A stretch of DNA of 61,934 bases from Shewanella hanedai (GTDB taxonomy: Bacteria > Pseudomonadota > Gammaproteobacteria > Enterobacterales > Shewanellaceae), in assembly GCF_007197645.1 (NCBI RefSeq), contig NZ_VKGK01000033.1:1-61934 (forward strand). Reading direction: 5' to 3'. How positions within the stretch are numbered: position 1 is the first letter of the stretch; each line of letters starts with the position of its first letter. Made by a program: the position numbers and the translations under genes. The notes below the pieces were generated by a model. That model made no database searches. It saw nothing but the letters and a program-made list of their open reading frames with translations, and was not told the DNA's origin. This document shows, piece by piece, positions 60,885 through 61,934 of this stretch.

Positions 60885-61775
60885 ATGCACACTGAGTTTC
60901 CCCCTTTAAATGCACTACTGGCTTTTGAATCGGCCTCAAGACATTTAAGTTTTTCTCATGCTGCAGATGAGCTTTTTGTTACTCATGGCGCTGTGAGCAA
61001 ACAGATAAAAGGACTAGAGACATATTTAGGCGTGGCTCTTTTCCTTCGTCAACACCGCAAACTTGTACTCACCGATGATGCCAAACGTTACTTACCGCAG
61101 ATACAGGCAGCACTGAAAACAATCAAGACTGCGACAGATGAGATAAAGTCACATCAGATGCAATCACAAACCTTAGCGATAAATGTCTTGCCTAGTCTAA
61201 CCATAAACTGGCTTATTCCCCGTATGGAGGAGTTTAAACAACGTTACCCTCACTTGTACGTGGATCTTTCAATCGGAGATTTTACGGTTAATTTTGAACA
61301 AGAGCGTTGTGATATTGCCATTAGAAGTGCAACTCAACCTCCTAAAGATGTTAGTTTCATTAAGTTAATGGATGAAGACCTCTGTCTGGTCAGTGCACCA
61401 CAGCTGCTTAAAGAACTTAATTGTTTAGACGACATTAACAAAATGACGTTACTAAAACACACTACACGTCCAGAACTCTGGCCTTACTGGGCAGAGAAAG
61501 TTGGCCTACATTTAACCACGGAAAAAAAGTTCGGCATGGAGCATTTCTATATGCTGAGTCAGGCAGCGGCAAGTGGAATGGGGCTTGCGTTAATTCCACG
61601 CTTTTTTATTGAACAACAACTTGCTGACGGCAGTCTCGTTATCCCCTTTGATGCAGGCTTTACCAGCCCCTATACTTATTATGTCATCACACCAAAATCA
61701 AAAAATATGCCATTGAAAGCTCAAGTCTTTATCGATTGGTTGTTGGAAATATTTGCTCCATATCGTAGCGCTTAA
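60885..61775 (+). CDS. LysR-family regulator, GcvA-like
   Basis: A 296-residue LysR-type regulator. The N-terminal winged helix-turn-helix (PLNALLAFESASRHLSFSHAADELFVTHGAVSKQIKGLETYLG) is of the GcvA/AmpR subgroup. The C-terminal co-inducer domain has GDFTVNFEQERCDIAIRS and AAASGMGLALIPRFFIEQQL. The target is likely the divergent TSUP gene, since LysR regulators commonly control the neighbour on the opposite strand. The inducer is unknown. It could be a general GcvA-like factor. Confidence 0.92.
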   Translation: MHTEFPPLNALLAFESASRHLSFSHAADELFVTHGAVSKQIKGLETYLGVALFLRQHRKLVLTDDAKRYLPQIQAALKTIKTATDEIKSHQMQSQTLAINVLPSLTINWLIPRMEEFKQRYPHLYVDLSIGDFTVNFEQERCDIAIRSATQPPKDVSFIKLMDEDLCLVSAPQLLKELNCLDDINKMTLLKHTTRPELWPYWAEKVGLHLTTEKKFGMEHFYMLSQAAASGMGLALIPRFFIEQQLADGSLVIPFDAGFTSPYTYYVITPKSKNMPLKAQVFIDWLLEIFAPYRSA

Positions 61776-61871
61776 CTAATGTCATTCAATAAAAAAGGAG
61801 GCACAAATAAGCCCTAATGCCGATCATTTAGTGATAAATCGATCGGTTGACTGATCTTCTAGATGCTTCAG

Positions 61872-61906
61872 AATCCGAGTCCTACCTCTAGGTCTCGGAT
61901 TTTTTT
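61872..61906 (+). terminator. Terminator after the LysR gene
   Basis: AATCCGAG/CTCGGATT stem with an inner CCTA/TAGG pair, followed by a run of seven T, about 95 nt after the LysR stop codon. Confidence 0.9.
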
Positions 61907-61934
61907 ATGCAAGTATCTCAAGCTTTTGACATTA

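Overview
This window reads as chromosomal DNA of a Shewanella-like marine gammaproteobacterium (Alteromonadales). The evidence is an E. coli-like iscRSUA-hscBA-fdx-iscX locus followed by ndk, the trmJ/suhB divergence next to iscR, a LytS/LytR-type (BtsSR-like) system beside a short CstA transporter, nrdDG, sbcDC, avtA, a DUF3612 regulator, and many small families typical of that group (DUF3010, VF530, YaeQ, YibL). Assignment is by protein recognition only. No tRNA, rRNA, CRISPR array, intact insertion sequence or prophage was seen.

Layout. 1-8.5 kb is a leftward block: ndk, the complete ISC iron-sulphur operon with two IscR boxes, then trmJ-cysE. 8.6-16 kb runs rightward: suhB, a PsiE-like protein, a PilZ protein, an orphan ParA/ribbon-helix-helix pair, and a sensor/regulator/transporter set with three perfectly phased BtsR-type operators. 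16-27.5 kb is mixed: YaeQ, siroheme synthesis, two rhodaneses, a large secreted subtilisin, VF530, an orphan malate-synthase-G-like domain protein divergent from a DUF3612 regulator, an outer-membrane barrel, ribA and yibL. 27.8-32.7 kb carries anaerobic ribonucleotide reductase (nrdD-nrdG, with NrdR and FNR sites), an unknown protein and rssA. 32.8-42.3 kb holds a DEAD-box helicase, a YHS lipoprotein, DUF3010, a YgjP-like metallopeptidase, an M23 endopeptidase and sbcDC, with two copies of a 266-bp MITE-like repeat.

The most accessory-looking part is 42.3-59.1 kb. It contains a TonB receptor, avtA, three diverged copies of another dispersed repeat, a four-gene efflux/hydrolase operon divergent from its own two-component system, an orphan rodA with a translationally coupled 48-residue upstream ORF, and a heavily decayed second copy of avtA. 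The intact and decayed avtA copies bracket about 11 kb, suggesting duplication or rearrangement of this segment. The window ends with a Sel1-repeat protein, a TSUP transporter and a GcvA-like LysR regulator.

No wholly new system is certain. The best candidates for something undescribed are the efflux-hydrolase-two-component module (47.9-56.4 kb), the PilZ-ParA-RHH set (10.2-11.7 kb), the orphan malate synthase G domain paired with the glyoxylate-type regulator (23.0-25.2 kb), and the coupled small ORF with an atypical RodA (56.4-57.7 kb).
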